A stretch of 39,024 nt of DNA. It comes from Anaerolineae bacterium (GTDB lineage Bacteria > Chloroflexota > Anaerolineae > UBA4142 > SHND01). Below, one piece after another: positions 8,119 to 16,132 of the stretch. Each line of letters starts with the position of its first letter. The stretch's first letter is position 1. The stretch covers positions 1-39,024 of the forward strand of contig JADZCJ010000134.1 of NCBI GenBank assembly GCA_020851635.1. Reading direction: 5' to 3'. A program made the translations under genes and the position numbers. The notes under the pieces are model-generated. The model was not told the DNA's origin. It was given only the letters and a program-made list of their open reading frames with translations, and did no database searches.

Positions 8119-8889
8119 TTGAGAACCAACACCGTTCGTGAAAAGCTGCGCTCGGGAAAACCTGTCATCGGCTGCTTTATGGGACTTGGCAGTCCGACCG
8201 TCGCCGAAATGCTCGCCCATGCGGGTTTCGATTATCTCGTTATTGAAACCGAACACAACGGTCTCGACTCTGCCGAGATTCAGGAAATGCTGATGGCAAT
8301 GAACGGCGCCGATGCGATTCCGTTCGTGCGTATTCCTTCCGCCAATCCCGTTTTCATCCAGCGCGCGCTCGATATTGGCGCACTGGGCATTGTCGTGCCG
8401 CTGGTGCGGACCGCCGCTGAAGCCGAAGCGATTGTGCGCGCCACGCGCTATCCGCCGCAGGGGACGCGCAGCTTTGGCGGTTTGCGTGCGTCGCATTTCA
8501 CTTTTGATAACTACGACTATTTCTATCGCGCGAATGACAACCTGATGGTTACGCTGATTCTGGAGACGCGCGAGGCGGTTGAGAACATCAACGAAATAGC
8601 GGCGGTGCCGGGCATTGATGTGTTGATGTTTGGCTATTACGACCTCTGCCTTTCGTATGGGCTCGACCCGATGAAACAGCCATACCCGCAGATCGATGCC
8701 ATCACCGCGCAGGTGATGAAGGTCGGCAAAAAAGCCGGCGTTGCCATCGGCGCGGGCGCAAACACACCGGACGGCGTCAACAAACTCTTGTCCGATGGCG
8801 TGCACTTTGTCAGTTATGGTCCCGATTACGCGCTCATCGCCAACGCCGTCAGACCCGGCATTGCAAGGTTTCGCGAATTGACCGCGTGA
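8119..8889 (+). CDS. HpcH/HpaI family class II aldolase (2-keto-3-deoxy acid aldolase type), copy 1
   Basis: A 256-residue TIM-barrel pyruvate-type aldolase. The family's functional residues are present: His46 in ETEHN, Arg71 in FVRIP, and metal ligands Glu149 (LILETREAVENI) and Asp175 (GYYDLCLSYG). These fall at nearly the same positions as in E. coli HpaI as I recall it. The usual IGP.DLS is replaced by FGYYDLCLSYG, so substrate recognition probably differs. The start is TTG at 8119, 7 nt after GGGAG. Members reversibly cleave 4-hydroxy-2-oxo acids to pyruvate (or another 2-oxo acid) and an aldehyde; 2-keto-3-deoxy-L-rhamnonate and 4-hydroxy-2-oxoheptanedioate are known substrates. Two diverged copies lie at 17884 and 18949, suggesting different substrates rather than redundancy. 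Confidence 0.88.
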   Translation: MRTNTVREKLRSGKPVIGCFMGLGSPTVAEMLAHAGFDYLVIETEHNGLDSAEIQEMLMAMNGADAIPFVRIPSANPVFIQRALDIGALGIVVPLVRTAAEAEAIVRATRYPPQGTRSFGGLRASHFTFDNYDYFYRANDNLMVTLILETREAVENINEIAAVPGIDVLMFGYYDLCLSYGLDPMKQPYPQIDAITAQVMKVGKKAGVAIGAGANTPDGVNKLLSDGVHFVSYGPDYALIANAVRPGIARFRELTA

Positions 8890-8894
8890 CTTTT

Positions 8895-8919
8895 CCCCTC
8901 ACCTCTACAAGGAGAGGGG
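8895..8919. repeat. Intergenic stem-loop
   Basis: CCCCTC-A-CCT pairs with AGG-A-GAGGGG (one A/A mismatch) between the aldolase and dehydrogenase genes. No T-tract follows, so it is more likely an mRNA structure or one unit of a dispersed intergenic repeat than a terminator. It is followed by AATTTGTCCTA, also found in the inverted repeat at 12894. Confidence 0.4.
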
Positions 8920-8964
8920 CAGGCCAATTTGTCCTATTTCCAAACTTGCTTACGCAGGAGAACC

Positions 8965-9942
8965 ATGTCCAGACGAATTAATGTCTTGTTCTTGCCGCCC
9001 CGTGACCAGGAAATGTGGGTCCCGTGGGTAGATGATGTGATCGCGGCGGTCAGTCCCAACCACAATCTGACTTTGCTCGACTATACCCGGCCGCTCGCGC
9101 CACAGTTCAAGAACCAGGAAATGGTCATTGACTTTGGCGGCTCGATGGGCACACGCGAGATGGTGGATGCCGCGCACGATGCGCGCTTGTGGCAGGTGTT
9201 GGGCACCGGATTGGACCATTTTGATCTCGACTATTGGCGCTCAAAGAAAATGCCCGTTGCCAATGCGCCGGGACCGTTCAGCGCGGTCGCGCTCGCCGAA
9301 TGTGCCATGATGTTTATTTTGATGTTGACGCGTCACTATAACCAGGCGGTCGCCAACCTCAAACAGCTCAAAATGTACAAGCCGGTGGGCCAGGAATTGA
9401 TTGGCAAGCGTCTCGCCATGATCGGTTTCGGTGCCAGCGCGATTGAACTGGCAAAACGCGCCGGGGGGTTCGGCTTTAAATTGTCCGCCATTGATATTCG
9501 AAACATCAGCCCGGCGGAAAAACAAGAATACGGTCTCGATTTCGCGGGCTATCCTGATGACATGGACAAGGTCATTGCCGAAGCGGATATTGTTTCACTG
9601 CACCTCCATCTGAATCAAGAAACGCGCCACACCATCGACGCGCGCCGTCTTGCGTTGATGAAACCATCGGCATACTTGATCAATGTCGCGCGCGGCGCGC
9701 TGGTGGACGAGGATGCGCTGGTCAAGGCGCTGCAGGAAGGCAAGATTGCGGGCGCGGGCATTGATGTCTTTGGCAAAGAACCGCCGGACTTGAACGATCC
9801 GATCTTTGCCTTGCCTAACGTCATCACCACACCGCACATTGCGGGTGTCACCGACGGCACCTCGTGCAAGCGCGCGGGGTGCGCCGCCACCAACGCCGAC
9901 CGTCTCGCCGCCGGTCTTGAACCGCTCTATCGCGTGGATTAG
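8965..9942 (+). CDS. D-2-hydroxyacid dehydrogenase family protein, copy 1
   Basis: A 325-residue NAD(P)-dependent dehydrogenase of the formate/glycerate dehydrogenase fold. The catalytic triad is visible: Arg243 in NVARGALVDED, Glu272 in FGKEPPD and His291 in TPHIAG. The dinucleotide loop is GFGASA (154-159), so the third Gly of the GxGxxG motif is Ala. The C-terminus (AATNADRLAAGLEPLYRVD) is complete. ATG 8965 is preceded by AGGAG at 4 nt; an upstream in-frame start at 8929 would add a junk-like extension. Enzymes of this type interconvert 2-hydroxy and 2-oxo acids. It is followed by a second dehydrogenase, and a third lies after the corrinoid gene, so several related hydroxy/oxo acids are probably handled. 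Confidence 0.88.
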   Translation: MSRRINVLFLPPRDQEMWVPWVDDVIAAVSPNHNLTLLDYTRPLAPQFKNQEMVIDFGGSMGTREMVDAAHDARLWQVLGTGLDHFDLDYWRSKKMPVANAPGPFSAVALAECAMMFILMLTRHYNQAVANLKQLKMYKPVGQELIGKRLAMIGFGASAIELAKRAGGFGFKLSAIDIRNISPAEKQEYGLDFAGYPDDMDKVIAEADIVSLHLHLNQETRHTIDARRLALMKPSAYLINVARGALVDEDALVKALQEGKIAGAGIDVFGKEPPDLNDPIFALPNVITTPHIAGVTDGTSCKRAGCAATNADRLAAGLEPLYRVD

Positions 9943-9970
9943 TTGCAAGGGCACAAGAGGCACAACGCAC

Positions 9971-11026
9971 ATGTTCCGCATTTGGTTTGAACGGGGCTTG
10001 CCCCCCATCTATGCCCACCTGATTCAGGATCAGGCAGTTGCCGTGGGCCCCGGACGTTTGAACCCGGATGTTGACTTGATTGCACAGGCAGGCGCGCAAG
10101 CCGTAATTGCCTCATCACGCGTCCGTTATGACGGCGGCTTTTTTGATCGCGCCGCTCACGTGTGTGTGGTCTCGCGCACGGGCATTGGGTACGACAACAT
10201 CTCGGTGGATCAAGCGACCGAACGCGGCGTCGCCATTTGTGTCACGCCCGATGCGCCCACGATTTCCACCGCCGAATTTGCCATCACGCTCATGCTGACC
10301 GTCCTGCGTCACGTCAAGTCCGCGGAAAAAATGCTGCGCGGGACCGAACGGCGCGACTTTTTCAGCGAGTATGTGGGGCTTGAAGCGCACGGGCTGACGC
10401 TCGCACTCATTGGCGTTGGGCGCATCGGTTCGCGCGTCGCCCAGGTGGCGCGCGCCCTTGGTATGCGAGTTTTGGCGTATGACCCATTCATCACGCCGGA
10501 ACGCGCGCGAGAACTCGACATTGAACTCGCGCCCACGCTGGAATTTGCATTGGGACAGGGGGATGTGATTTCACTGCACGTGCCTCTTTCCCCCGAAACG
10601 CGGCACCTGATCAATGCCGAGACGATTGCTCAAATGAAAACGGGCGCCTATCTCGTCAATACGGCGCGCGGCGGTCTGGCGGATCAAGCGGCGCTCTACC
10701 GCGCCCTCACGGACGGCAAACTGGCAGGCGCGGGGTTGGATGTGTTTGACCCCGAACCGCCCGAACCCGGTCACCCGCTCTTAAATCTCGATAATGTGGT
10801 GGCGACACCCCATATTGCGGGCGCGTCGATGCAGAGCAAGGACCGGTTGTGGGAGCAGGCAATCTCGCAGGCGCTCATGATCTTGCGCGGCGAACGCCCG
10901 CCGCATCTTTTGAACCCGCAAGTGTTGCCCCGGCTCGCCGAACGCCGCGCCCGCGCACTGGGGAATCGGGTCGAAAATTCGAATGTCTCGAGCGAAAAAT
11001 CCCCCGCGACGGATCTGCGGGCGTGA
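9971..11026 (+). CDS. D-2-hydroxyacid dehydrogenase family protein (phosphoglycerate dehydrogenase-like), copy 2
   Basis: A 351-residue enzyme of the D-isomer 2-hydroxyacid dehydrogenase family. The Rossmann motif GVGRIG is at residues 148-153. Catalytic Arg233 (NTARGGLADQA), Glu262 (FDPEPPEPGHPL) and His281 (ATPHIAG) are all present. The N-terminal substrate domain contains VVSRTGIGYDNISVDQATERGV, a signature shared with SerA-like proteins. ATG 9971 (MFRIWFERGLPP) is chosen although the ribosome site is poor (AGAGG about 10 nt upstream); an upstream start would overlap the previous gene's coding sequence. The protein ends with a non-conserved, Arg-rich tail of about 30 residues. There is no ACT domain, so serine biosynthesis is not implied. 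Confidence 0.87.
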   Translation: MFRIWFERGLPPIYAHLIQDQAVAVGPGRLNPDVDLIAQAGAQAVIASSRVRYDGGFFDRAAHVCVVSRTGIGYDNISVDQATERGVAICVTPDAPTISTAEFAITLMLTVLRHVKSAEKMLRGTERRDFFSEYVGLEAHGLTLALIGVGRIGSRVAQVARALGMRVLAYDPFITPERARELDIELAPTLEFALGQGDVISLHVPLSPETRHLINAETIAQMKTGAYLVNTARGGLADQAALYRALTDGKLAGAGLDVFDPEPPEPGHPLLNLDNVVATPHIAGASMQSKDRLWEQAISQALMILRGERPPHLLNPQVLPRLAERRARALGNRVENSNVSSEKSPATDLRA

Positions 11027-11045
11027 AGGAAAATGGAGGTCTGAG

Positions 11046-12074
11046 ATGGAACGCATGACAGGTAAACAACGCTTTCTCGCCGCTTTGAACGGCGAACCGG
11101 TAGACCGTCCGCCGGCGGCAAGTATCGTCTCGGTAATCAACTATGAACTGATGGATATTGTAGACTCGCATTTTCCTGCCGCCAATACCGAACCTGTTCC
11201 TATGGCGCAGCTCGCGGCTGGTGCGCATGAGGTGATGGGATTTGACAGCGTCATGCCGATCTTTAGCATTTCGCAGGAAGCGACGGCGCTGGGATGTGAG
11301 GTGGAATGGTCCGATACGACCATGATGCCAACCCCGCTTACCCATCCCTGGGAAGACCGCCAAGCTGAAATCAAACTGCCCGATGGGTTTCCCGATTCAT
11401 TTCTCAACGACAAATATGTCCGCTGTGCCCTCGAAGCGATTCGCGAGCTCAAAAAACACTTTGGCGACGAGGTCATGATTCTCGGCAAAGTGATGGGTCC
11501 CTGGACGTTGTCGTATCATATGTACAATGTGCAGGAATTTTTATACGACACGATCATGGACCCCGACCGCGTGCGCTTGTCGCTGGAAACTCTAAAGGTG
11601 GTGCCGATTACTTTTGCCAGGGCGCAGCTCGCGGCAGGCGCGGATGCGATTCTGTGGGCAGATCACGCGACGGGCGATCTCGTCCGCAACACCACCTACC
11701 GCGATTTTCTTTTGCCCCTGCATCAGGAATTGGTCCCACAGGTGCCTGCGCCCGTCATTCTGCACTGTTGCGGACCAACGCTCGACCGCATTCAATATTT
11801 CCGTCAGGCGGGGTTCAGCGCATTCCATTTCGAGTCCCAGGTCCCGCCCGACAAAGCGATCGCCGAAACGCAGGATAAAATCAAACTCGCGGGCAACATC
11901 AACAACCCCGTAACCCTGTTCTCGCGCGGCCCCGCCGAGGTCCGCTTCGAAGCGCAACGCGCCATAGACGCCGGTGTTCACATCATCGCGCCCGAATGTG
12001 CCGTCCCCTTGCAGACCACCGTTGAGAACTTGAAGGAAATCGTCGCCACCTGCGAGGACAACCGCAAAAACTAA
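11046..12074 (+). CDS. UroD-family methylcobamide methyltransferase, MtaA/MtbA-like
   Basis: A 342-residue TIM-barrel protein of the uroporphyrinogen decarboxylase superfamily. It carries the zinc-thiolate methyltransferase motif rather than heme-enzyme features: His240 and Cys242 in VILHCCGPTLDR, and Cys318 in APECAVPLQTT. This H-x-C...C spacing matches the zinc ligands of MtaA/MtbA, the enzymes that move a methyl group from a methylated corrinoid protein to a thiol, as I recall them. The N-terminus MTGKQRFLAALNGEPVDRPP is typical of the family. The gene sits 67 nt before a corrinoid protein gene and near metF, so the likely role is methyl transfer to or from that corrinoid protein. Whether it acts as MT1 (substrate demethylation) or MT2 (transfer to an acceptor) cannot be decided here. 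ATG follows GGAGGT at 5 nt. Confidence 0.85.
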   Translation: MERMTGKQRFLAALNGEPVDRPPAASIVSVINYELMDIVDSHFPAANTEPVPMAQLAAGAHEVMGFDSVMPIFSISQEATALGCEVEWSDTTMMPTPLTHPWEDRQAEIKLPDGFPDSFLNDKYVRCALEAIRELKKHFGDEVMILGKVMGPWTLSYHMYNVQEFLYDTIMDPDRVRLSLETLKVVPITFARAQLAAGADAILWADHATGDLVRNTTYRDFLLPLHQELVPQVPAPVILHCCGPTLDRIQYFRQAGFSAFHFESQVPPDKAIAETQDKIKLAGNINNPVTLFSRGPAEVRFEAQRAIDAGVHIIAPECAVPLQTTVENLKEIVATCEDNRKN

Positions 12075-12141
12075 ATTCAGCGGAGCGGCTTCGGTCACTT
12101 TTGACCGCTGTCCGCCGCCCAATTCCAAGAGGTGAAATTAA

Positions 12142-12888
12142 ATGAGTCGCGAACAAGAAATCAAACAAGGACTGTTCGACAACACCCTGACCGGCAACCG
12201 CAAAGCTGTCGAAGAGCTGACCAACGAAGGCGTGGCGCTGGGTATGACGCCGATGGATATGCTCTTTGGCGCGTTGATTCCGTCCCTGCAAGAAGTCGGG
12301 CGGCGTTTTGAAGTGGGCGATTATTTCGTTCCCGAAATGTTGGTCGCGGCTAAAGCGATGCAGGGCGCAATGACTATTTTGCGCCCGCTTCTGGTCGCGT
12401 CCGGCGCCAAACCTATTGCTACTGTCCTCATGTTCACCGTCAAGGGCGACGTGCACGACATTGGCAAAAATCTTTGCAACATCATGCTCGAAGGCGCGGG
12501 CTTTACTGTCATAGACCTCGGCGTCAACTGTTCAACCGACAAGATGATGGCTGCCATCAAACAACACAATCCTCCGATTGTCGGCATGTCCGCCTTTTTG
12601 ACCACCACCATGCCCGTGTTCAAAGTGAATATCGAAGCATTGACCAAAGAGGGGCTGCGCGACAAGATCCGCGTTATGGTGGGCGGCGCGCCGGTTACAC
12701 AGGAATACGCAAACCGCATGGGCGCCGACGGTTATGCTCTGGATGCCAACTCTACCGTGCGCCTCGCCAAGCAGTTCGCGGCAGAGATGGGATATGATGT
12801 TGGCGATGGCCAGGTCAAAAAGGAACTCTCGGATGCCGTCCAAGCGGTCGAAGAAATGATGAACAAAGCCGAGGTCCATGAAACATAG
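12142..12888 (+). CDS. Methyltransferase cognate corrinoid protein (MtaC/MtbC/MttC type)
   Basis: A 248-residue cobamide-carrying methyl shuttle. Residues about 5-88 form the helical cap (B12-binding_2; VGRRFEVGDYFVPEMLVAA). Residues about 92-215 form the B12-binding Rossmann fold with GDVHDIGKN: Asp103, His105 (lower axial cobalt ligand) and Gly108 of the DxHxxG motif. The later VGGAPVTQEYANRMGADGYA is the family's second cobamide-contacting stretch. AGAGGTGA precedes the ATG by 7 nt. It lies directly after the MtaA-like gene, with a second UroD-family protein and MetF downstream. The expected cycle is methyl transfer from a methylated substrate to Co(I), then onward to tetrahydrofolate or another acceptor. 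A reductive activator would be needed and is not in the window. Confidence 0.93.
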   Translation: MSREQEIKQGLFDNTLTGNRKAVEELTNEGVALGMTPMDMLFGALIPSLQEVGRRFEVGDYFVPEMLVAAKAMQGAMTILRPLLVASGAKPIATVLMFTVKGDVHDIGKNLCNIMLEGAGFTVIDLGVNCSTDKMMAAIKQHNPPIVGMSAFLTTTMPVFKVNIEALTKEGLRDKIRVMVGGAPVTQEYANRMGADGYALDANSTVRLAKQFAAEMGYDVGDGQVKKELSDAVQAVEEMMNKAEVHET

Positions 12889-12893
12889 GAGTG

Positions 12894-12921
12894 GTACGAC
12901 AAATTTACAAATTTGTCCTAC
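12894..12921. repeat. Intergenic inverted repeat
   Basis: GTACGACAAATTT pairs with AAATTTGTCCTAC around a 2-nt loop (12 of 13 pairs). It begins six bases after the corrinoid gene and overlaps a possible TTG start (12913) of the next gene. The half-site AATTTGTCCTA also occurs at about 8927-8937, and a relative GTAGGACGAATTTG at about 24926. This suggests a dispersed short repeat family. Confidence 0.55.
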
Positions 12922-12939
12922 TTTTCAACGGAGCCATCA

Positions 12940-13935
12940 GTGACAGACAAAGTAGTACTCGTAACGGACTATACCTGGTCATCCACCGAGCCCGAGGCCC
13001 GGGTGTTGGCAGAGGTGGGCGCATCCCTTCTAACCGCGGAAACTGGGAGCGAGCAAGAACTTGTCAAACTTGTCCCCGAAGCGGATGCGATTCTCACCTG
13101 CTTTGCGCACGTGACGCCCAAGGTGGTCCGGGCGGGCAAGAAACTGCAAATCATCGGGCGTTATGGCATCGGCGTGGATAACATTGCCGTGGACCAAGCC
13201 ACAGAACTCGGCATTCCCGTGACCAATGTGCCCGCGTACTGTTTGGACGAGGTCGCCGAGCACGCGCTCGCGTTCTTTTTCTCGCTGGCGCGGCATGTAT
13301 GCAGTTACGATTCGGCGGTGCGCGCAGGCAACTGGGAACTCAAAACCGGCATGCCCATGTTTCGTATGGCGGGGCGCACGCTGGGTATTCTCGGTTTTGG
13401 CAAAATCGGACAGACACTCGCCGCAAAAGCGCGCGGCTTGGGTTTCAAACTGATCGCTCATGACCCTTTTCTGCCCGCAGGGGTCTTTGTCCAGCATCAT
13501 ACTGAATCGGTAAGTCTCGACGAGCTCTTTTCCCGTGCCGATTGCATCAGCGTCCACATGCCGCTTTCGCCGCAAACGCGCCATATGGTCAATCGGGATC
13601 TCTTGCGCAGAATGAAACCGACCGCGTTCCTCGTCAATACCTCGCGCGGCGGCGTCATTGACCAGTCCGCGCTGCTGCTTGCGCTGCACGAAGGTTGGCT
13701 GGCGGGTGCAGGGCTGGATGTCTTCGAGCCCGAACGACTCCCACCGGGACATCCTCTGTTGAACGCGCCGAATCTTTTGGCGACCCCACACGTGGCATTC
13801 TATTCTGAAGAATCGGTTGTCGAACTTGAAACCAAAGCAGCACAGAATGTTGCAGACCTTTTGTCGGGACGCCGCCCGGATCATGTCGTTAACCCAGAAG
13901 TTTTGAAACTCCCGCGCTGGGCCCACCTGAAATAA
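12940..13935 (+). CDS. D-2-hydroxyacid dehydrogenase family protein, copy 3
   Basis: A 331-residue enzyme closest in style to phosphoglycerate-dehydrogenase-like C-terminal-binding-protein relatives (RYGIGVDNIAVDQATELG, AGAGLDVFEPERLPPGHPLL). The Rossmann motif GFGKIG is at 152-157; catalytic residues are Arg236 (NTSRGGVIDQ), Glu265 and His284 (ATPHVAFYSEES). GTG at 12940 is preferred because ACGGAG lies 6 nt upstream; TTG at 12913 would start inside an inverted repeat. The gene is inserted between the corrinoid protein and the second UroD-family gene, which links it to the demethylation module by position. The substrate is probably a 2-hydroxy/2-oxo acid; which one cannot be read from sequence. 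Confidence 0.88.
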   Translation: MTDKVVLVTDYTWSSTEPEARVLAEVGASLLTAETGSEQELVKLVPEADAILTCFAHVTPKVVRAGKKLQIIGRYGIGVDNIAVDQATELGIPVTNVPAYCLDEVAEHALAFFFSLARHVCSYDSAVRAGNWELKTGMPMFRMAGRTLGILGFGKIGQTLAAKARGLGFKLIAHDPFLPAGVFVQHHTESVSLDELFSRADCISVHMPLSPQTRHMVNRDLLRRMKPTAFLVNTSRGGVIDQSALLLALHEGWLAGAGLDVFEPERLPPGHPLLNAPNLLATPHVAFYSEESVVELETKAAQNVADLLSGRRPDHVVNPEVLKLPRWAHLK

Positions 13936-13964
13936 CGCGCCCATGCCTTCTGGCGAGGTGAATC

Positions 13965-15116
13965 ATGAATACCGTAGAACGCTTTCGGGCTGCCTATACG
14001 GGCAAGCCAATTGATCGAATTCCGATTGTCGCATGGATTGGAATGCCTTTACTCGAGACAATGCTGGGCAAGAGCATTCCGACCATTCTGCGCGAGCATG
14101 TCGAAAATCCTTTGCCCCTGATTGAACTGCAAGAGCAGTTGGGTCTCGATCCCATCGTCGTGACCGTAGACGACCGCTGGTTCTCGATGCACAACTATTG
14201 GCGCTTTTTGTACAGTTGGTCGGCCGAAGGTCTGGAGCATTGGAATGTACAACAGCGCGTCGTCGAGCGTGGCAGGGGATTTGTTACGTACGACTTTACG
14301 GTGGATACGTCCGAGGGTGTGCTGGACTGGGGCTATACTGTCGGCAACGCGCAGGTAAGCGAAAACGCGCGCCCCATCAAACAAGAGGACGATCTCGAAC
14401 TCTTGCGCAAATACATGCCTTCGCCCGAGACCCTCGATCATACCAAACTCTCTGCCATGATTGAAACCGTAGGCGACCGCGCGTTTTTTACGCACAATTT
14501 CATCGGTGTCTGGGGCGAAGCGGCAAACATGCGCGGGTTGATTGCGCTCTGCACGGACCTCTACGAGCGTCCTGAATTTGTGCATCGTCTTTCGGAATTC
14601 CTTACCGAACGCTCCGTGAGGCGCGTCAAACATCTCGCGAGCACGGGCATCCATTCGATTCTCTATGATCAGAGCTGGATTGGGATCGGACTTTCACCCG
14701 CCGTCTACCGCGAATTTATCCTACCATACGACAAGCAAGTGGTGCATGCGGCGCAAGAAGCGGGGATCCTGGTCAGTTATCACAACTGCGGTCGCGGCAC
14801 CGTCTTTTTACAAGATATGGTATCCACCGGCGCGGAGGCGTTGGAAACCCTGACGCCCAAATCCAGTTCCGGTGATTTTGACCTCGCAACCGTAAAGGAA
14901 CAGGTTGGCAGCCAGATTACTCTGAACGGCGGCTTTAACGAACGGTTGCTTGGCGAGGCATCCGCCGACGAGGTGCGTGACGAAGTGAAACGGTGTCTCG
15001 ACGCGGCAGCGGCGGATGGGCGTTACATTCTCCGCGCCTGTGGGCAGGTCTTTGACGTTGCTCCGGGCAACTGGCACGCCTTTACCGACACCGCACGCGA
15101 ATACGGAAAACTTTGA
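13965..15116 (+). CDS. UroD-family protein, second methyltransferase-like paralogue
   Basis: A 383-residue protein of the uroporphyrinogen decarboxylase superfamily, clearly diverged from the one at 11046. Possible zinc ligands are His273 and Cys275 (SYHNCGRGT) and Cys359 (ILRACGQVF), again an H-x-C...C pattern. The N-terminus NTVERFRAAYTGKPIDRIP is family-typical. The gene is followed by metF with a 4-nt TTGA overlap, so expression is coupled. Close linkage to a corrinoid protein and MetF makes a methyltransferase role more likely than heme synthesis. It could be the substrate-specific MT1, with the MtaA-like protein acting as MT2, or the reverse. AGGTGA precedes the ATG. Confidence 0.82.
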   Translation: MNTVERFRAAYTGKPIDRIPIVAWIGMPLLETMLGKSIPTILREHVENPLPLIELQEQLGLDPIVVTVDDRWFSMHNYWRFLYSWSAEGLEHWNVQQRVVERGRGFVTYDFTVDTSEGVLDWGYTVGNAQVSENARPIKQEDDLELLRKYMPSPETLDHTKLSAMIETVGDRAFFTHNFIGVWGEAANMRGLIALCTDLYERPEFVHRLSEFLTERSVRRVKHLASTGIHSILYDQSWIGIGLSPAVYREFILPYDKQVVHAAQEAGILVSYHNCGRGTVFLQDMVSTGAEALETLTPKSSSGDFDLATVKEQVGSQITLNGGFNERLLGEASADEVRDEVKRCLDAAAADGRYILRACGQVFDVAPGNWHAFTDTAREYGKL

Positions 15117-16132
15117 GCCAATCAAACATGAGCGTTCATGAATCCAAACCAATGCGCGCCGGGGGGCGTCTCGAACGCGTCCTCCGCGCCGGACTCTTTG
15201 CCGTAACCGCAGAACTGAACGCGCCCGACTCGGCGGCGCCGCAAGAAGTTTATGACGCCGCGCTCGTGCTTTCCGAAGTGGCGGATGCGATCAATGCGAC
15301 CGATGCCGCGGGGGCGAACGTTCACATGTCGTCGCTGGGCATGTGCGCGCTGCTTGTGCGGGCGGGTTATGAGGTCGTTCTGCAAATGTCCTGCCGCGAC
15401 CGGAATCGCATTGCCCTGCAGGGCGATCTGCTCGGCGCCGCGGCGCTGGGCGTCAAAAATGTCTTGTGCATTACGGGGGACGATGTGACGGCGGGGGACC
15501 AACCCGCAGCCAAGCGCGTATTCGATTTCGATTCGGTCCAACTTTTACGCACCGTGACGTTGATGCGTGACCGCGGGACGTTTTTGAGCGGGCGCAAGCT
15601 CTCGACTCGCCCCAACATTTTTGTCGGCGCGGTTGAAAACCCGTTTGCGCCGCCACTGCCGTGGCGTCCCGAACGCGTGGGCAAAAAGATCGCGGCGGGC
15701 GCCGAGTTTCTTCAAACCCAATACGTGTTTGATATCGAAATCTTTCGCAATTTCATGAAACGCATCGTGGACCTGGGTTTTCACGAACGGATTTATATTC
15801 TCGCGGGCGTCGGACCCCTGCGTTCACCCAAAGTCGTCGAGTTTATGCGCAACAAGGTGCCGGGCGTGGTCATTCCCGATGCGCTCGTCAAGCGCATGAA
15901 CGACACGCCCAAAGCGCGCGGGCAGGAAGAGGGCATGCAAATCTGTGTCGAGCTGATTCAACAGATTCGTGAAATCGAGGGCGTGGCAGGCGTGCATGTC
16001 ATGGCATATCGTCAGGAAGAAATGGTCGCTGAAATCATCCACCGCGCGGGTCTCTTGCCGCGTTTGAAACTCAAGGACCTGGTTCCGGTCAAACAAACTG
16101 CGCCGCAGGTCTCGGCGGCGGTGACGGTATGA
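15113..16132 (+). CDS. metF: Methylenetetrahydrofolate reductase, MetF family
   Basis: A 339-residue flavin TIM-barrel enzyme that interconverts methyl-THF and methylene-THF. Visible family features are the catalytic-type Glu34 (FAVTAELNAP), QMSCRDRNRIALQGDLLGAA, VLCITGD, and FLQTQYVFDIEIFRNFM, followed by YILAGVGPLRS. It resembles the MetF partner of acetogen-type MetF/MetV pairs; a metV-like gene is at 24980. The start is taken as TTG at 15113, overlapping the previous stop (TTGA) with GGA about 5 nt upstream; ATG 15128 is an equal alternative. The stop overlaps the next ATG (ATGA). After corrinoid-dependent demethylation it would oxidise methyl-THF; run in reverse it could supply methyl groups. 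Confidence 0.9.
   Translation: MSQSNMSVHESKPMRAGGRLERVLRAGLFAVTAELNAPDSAAPQEVYDAALVLSEVADAINATDAAGANVHMSSLGMCALLVRAGYEVVLQMSCRDRNRIALQGDLLGAAALGVKNVLCITGDDVTAGDQPAAKRVFDFDSVQLLRTVTLMRDRGTFLSGRKLSTRPNIFVGAVENPFAPPLPWRPERVGKKIAAGAEFLQTQYVFDIEIFRNFMKRIVDLGFHERIYILAGVGPLRSPKVVEFMRNKVPGVVIPDALVKRMNDTPKARGQEEGMQICVELIQQIREIEGVAGVHVMAYRQEEMVAEIIHRAGLLPRLKLKDLVPVKQTAPQVSAAVTV

Noticed and set aside
11046-15116. Heme-pathway uroporphyrinogen decarboxylase for the two UroD-family genes
   Set aside because: Both carry an H-x-C...C methyltransferase-type zinc pattern and flank a corrinoid protein and MetF; no other heme genes are nearby.
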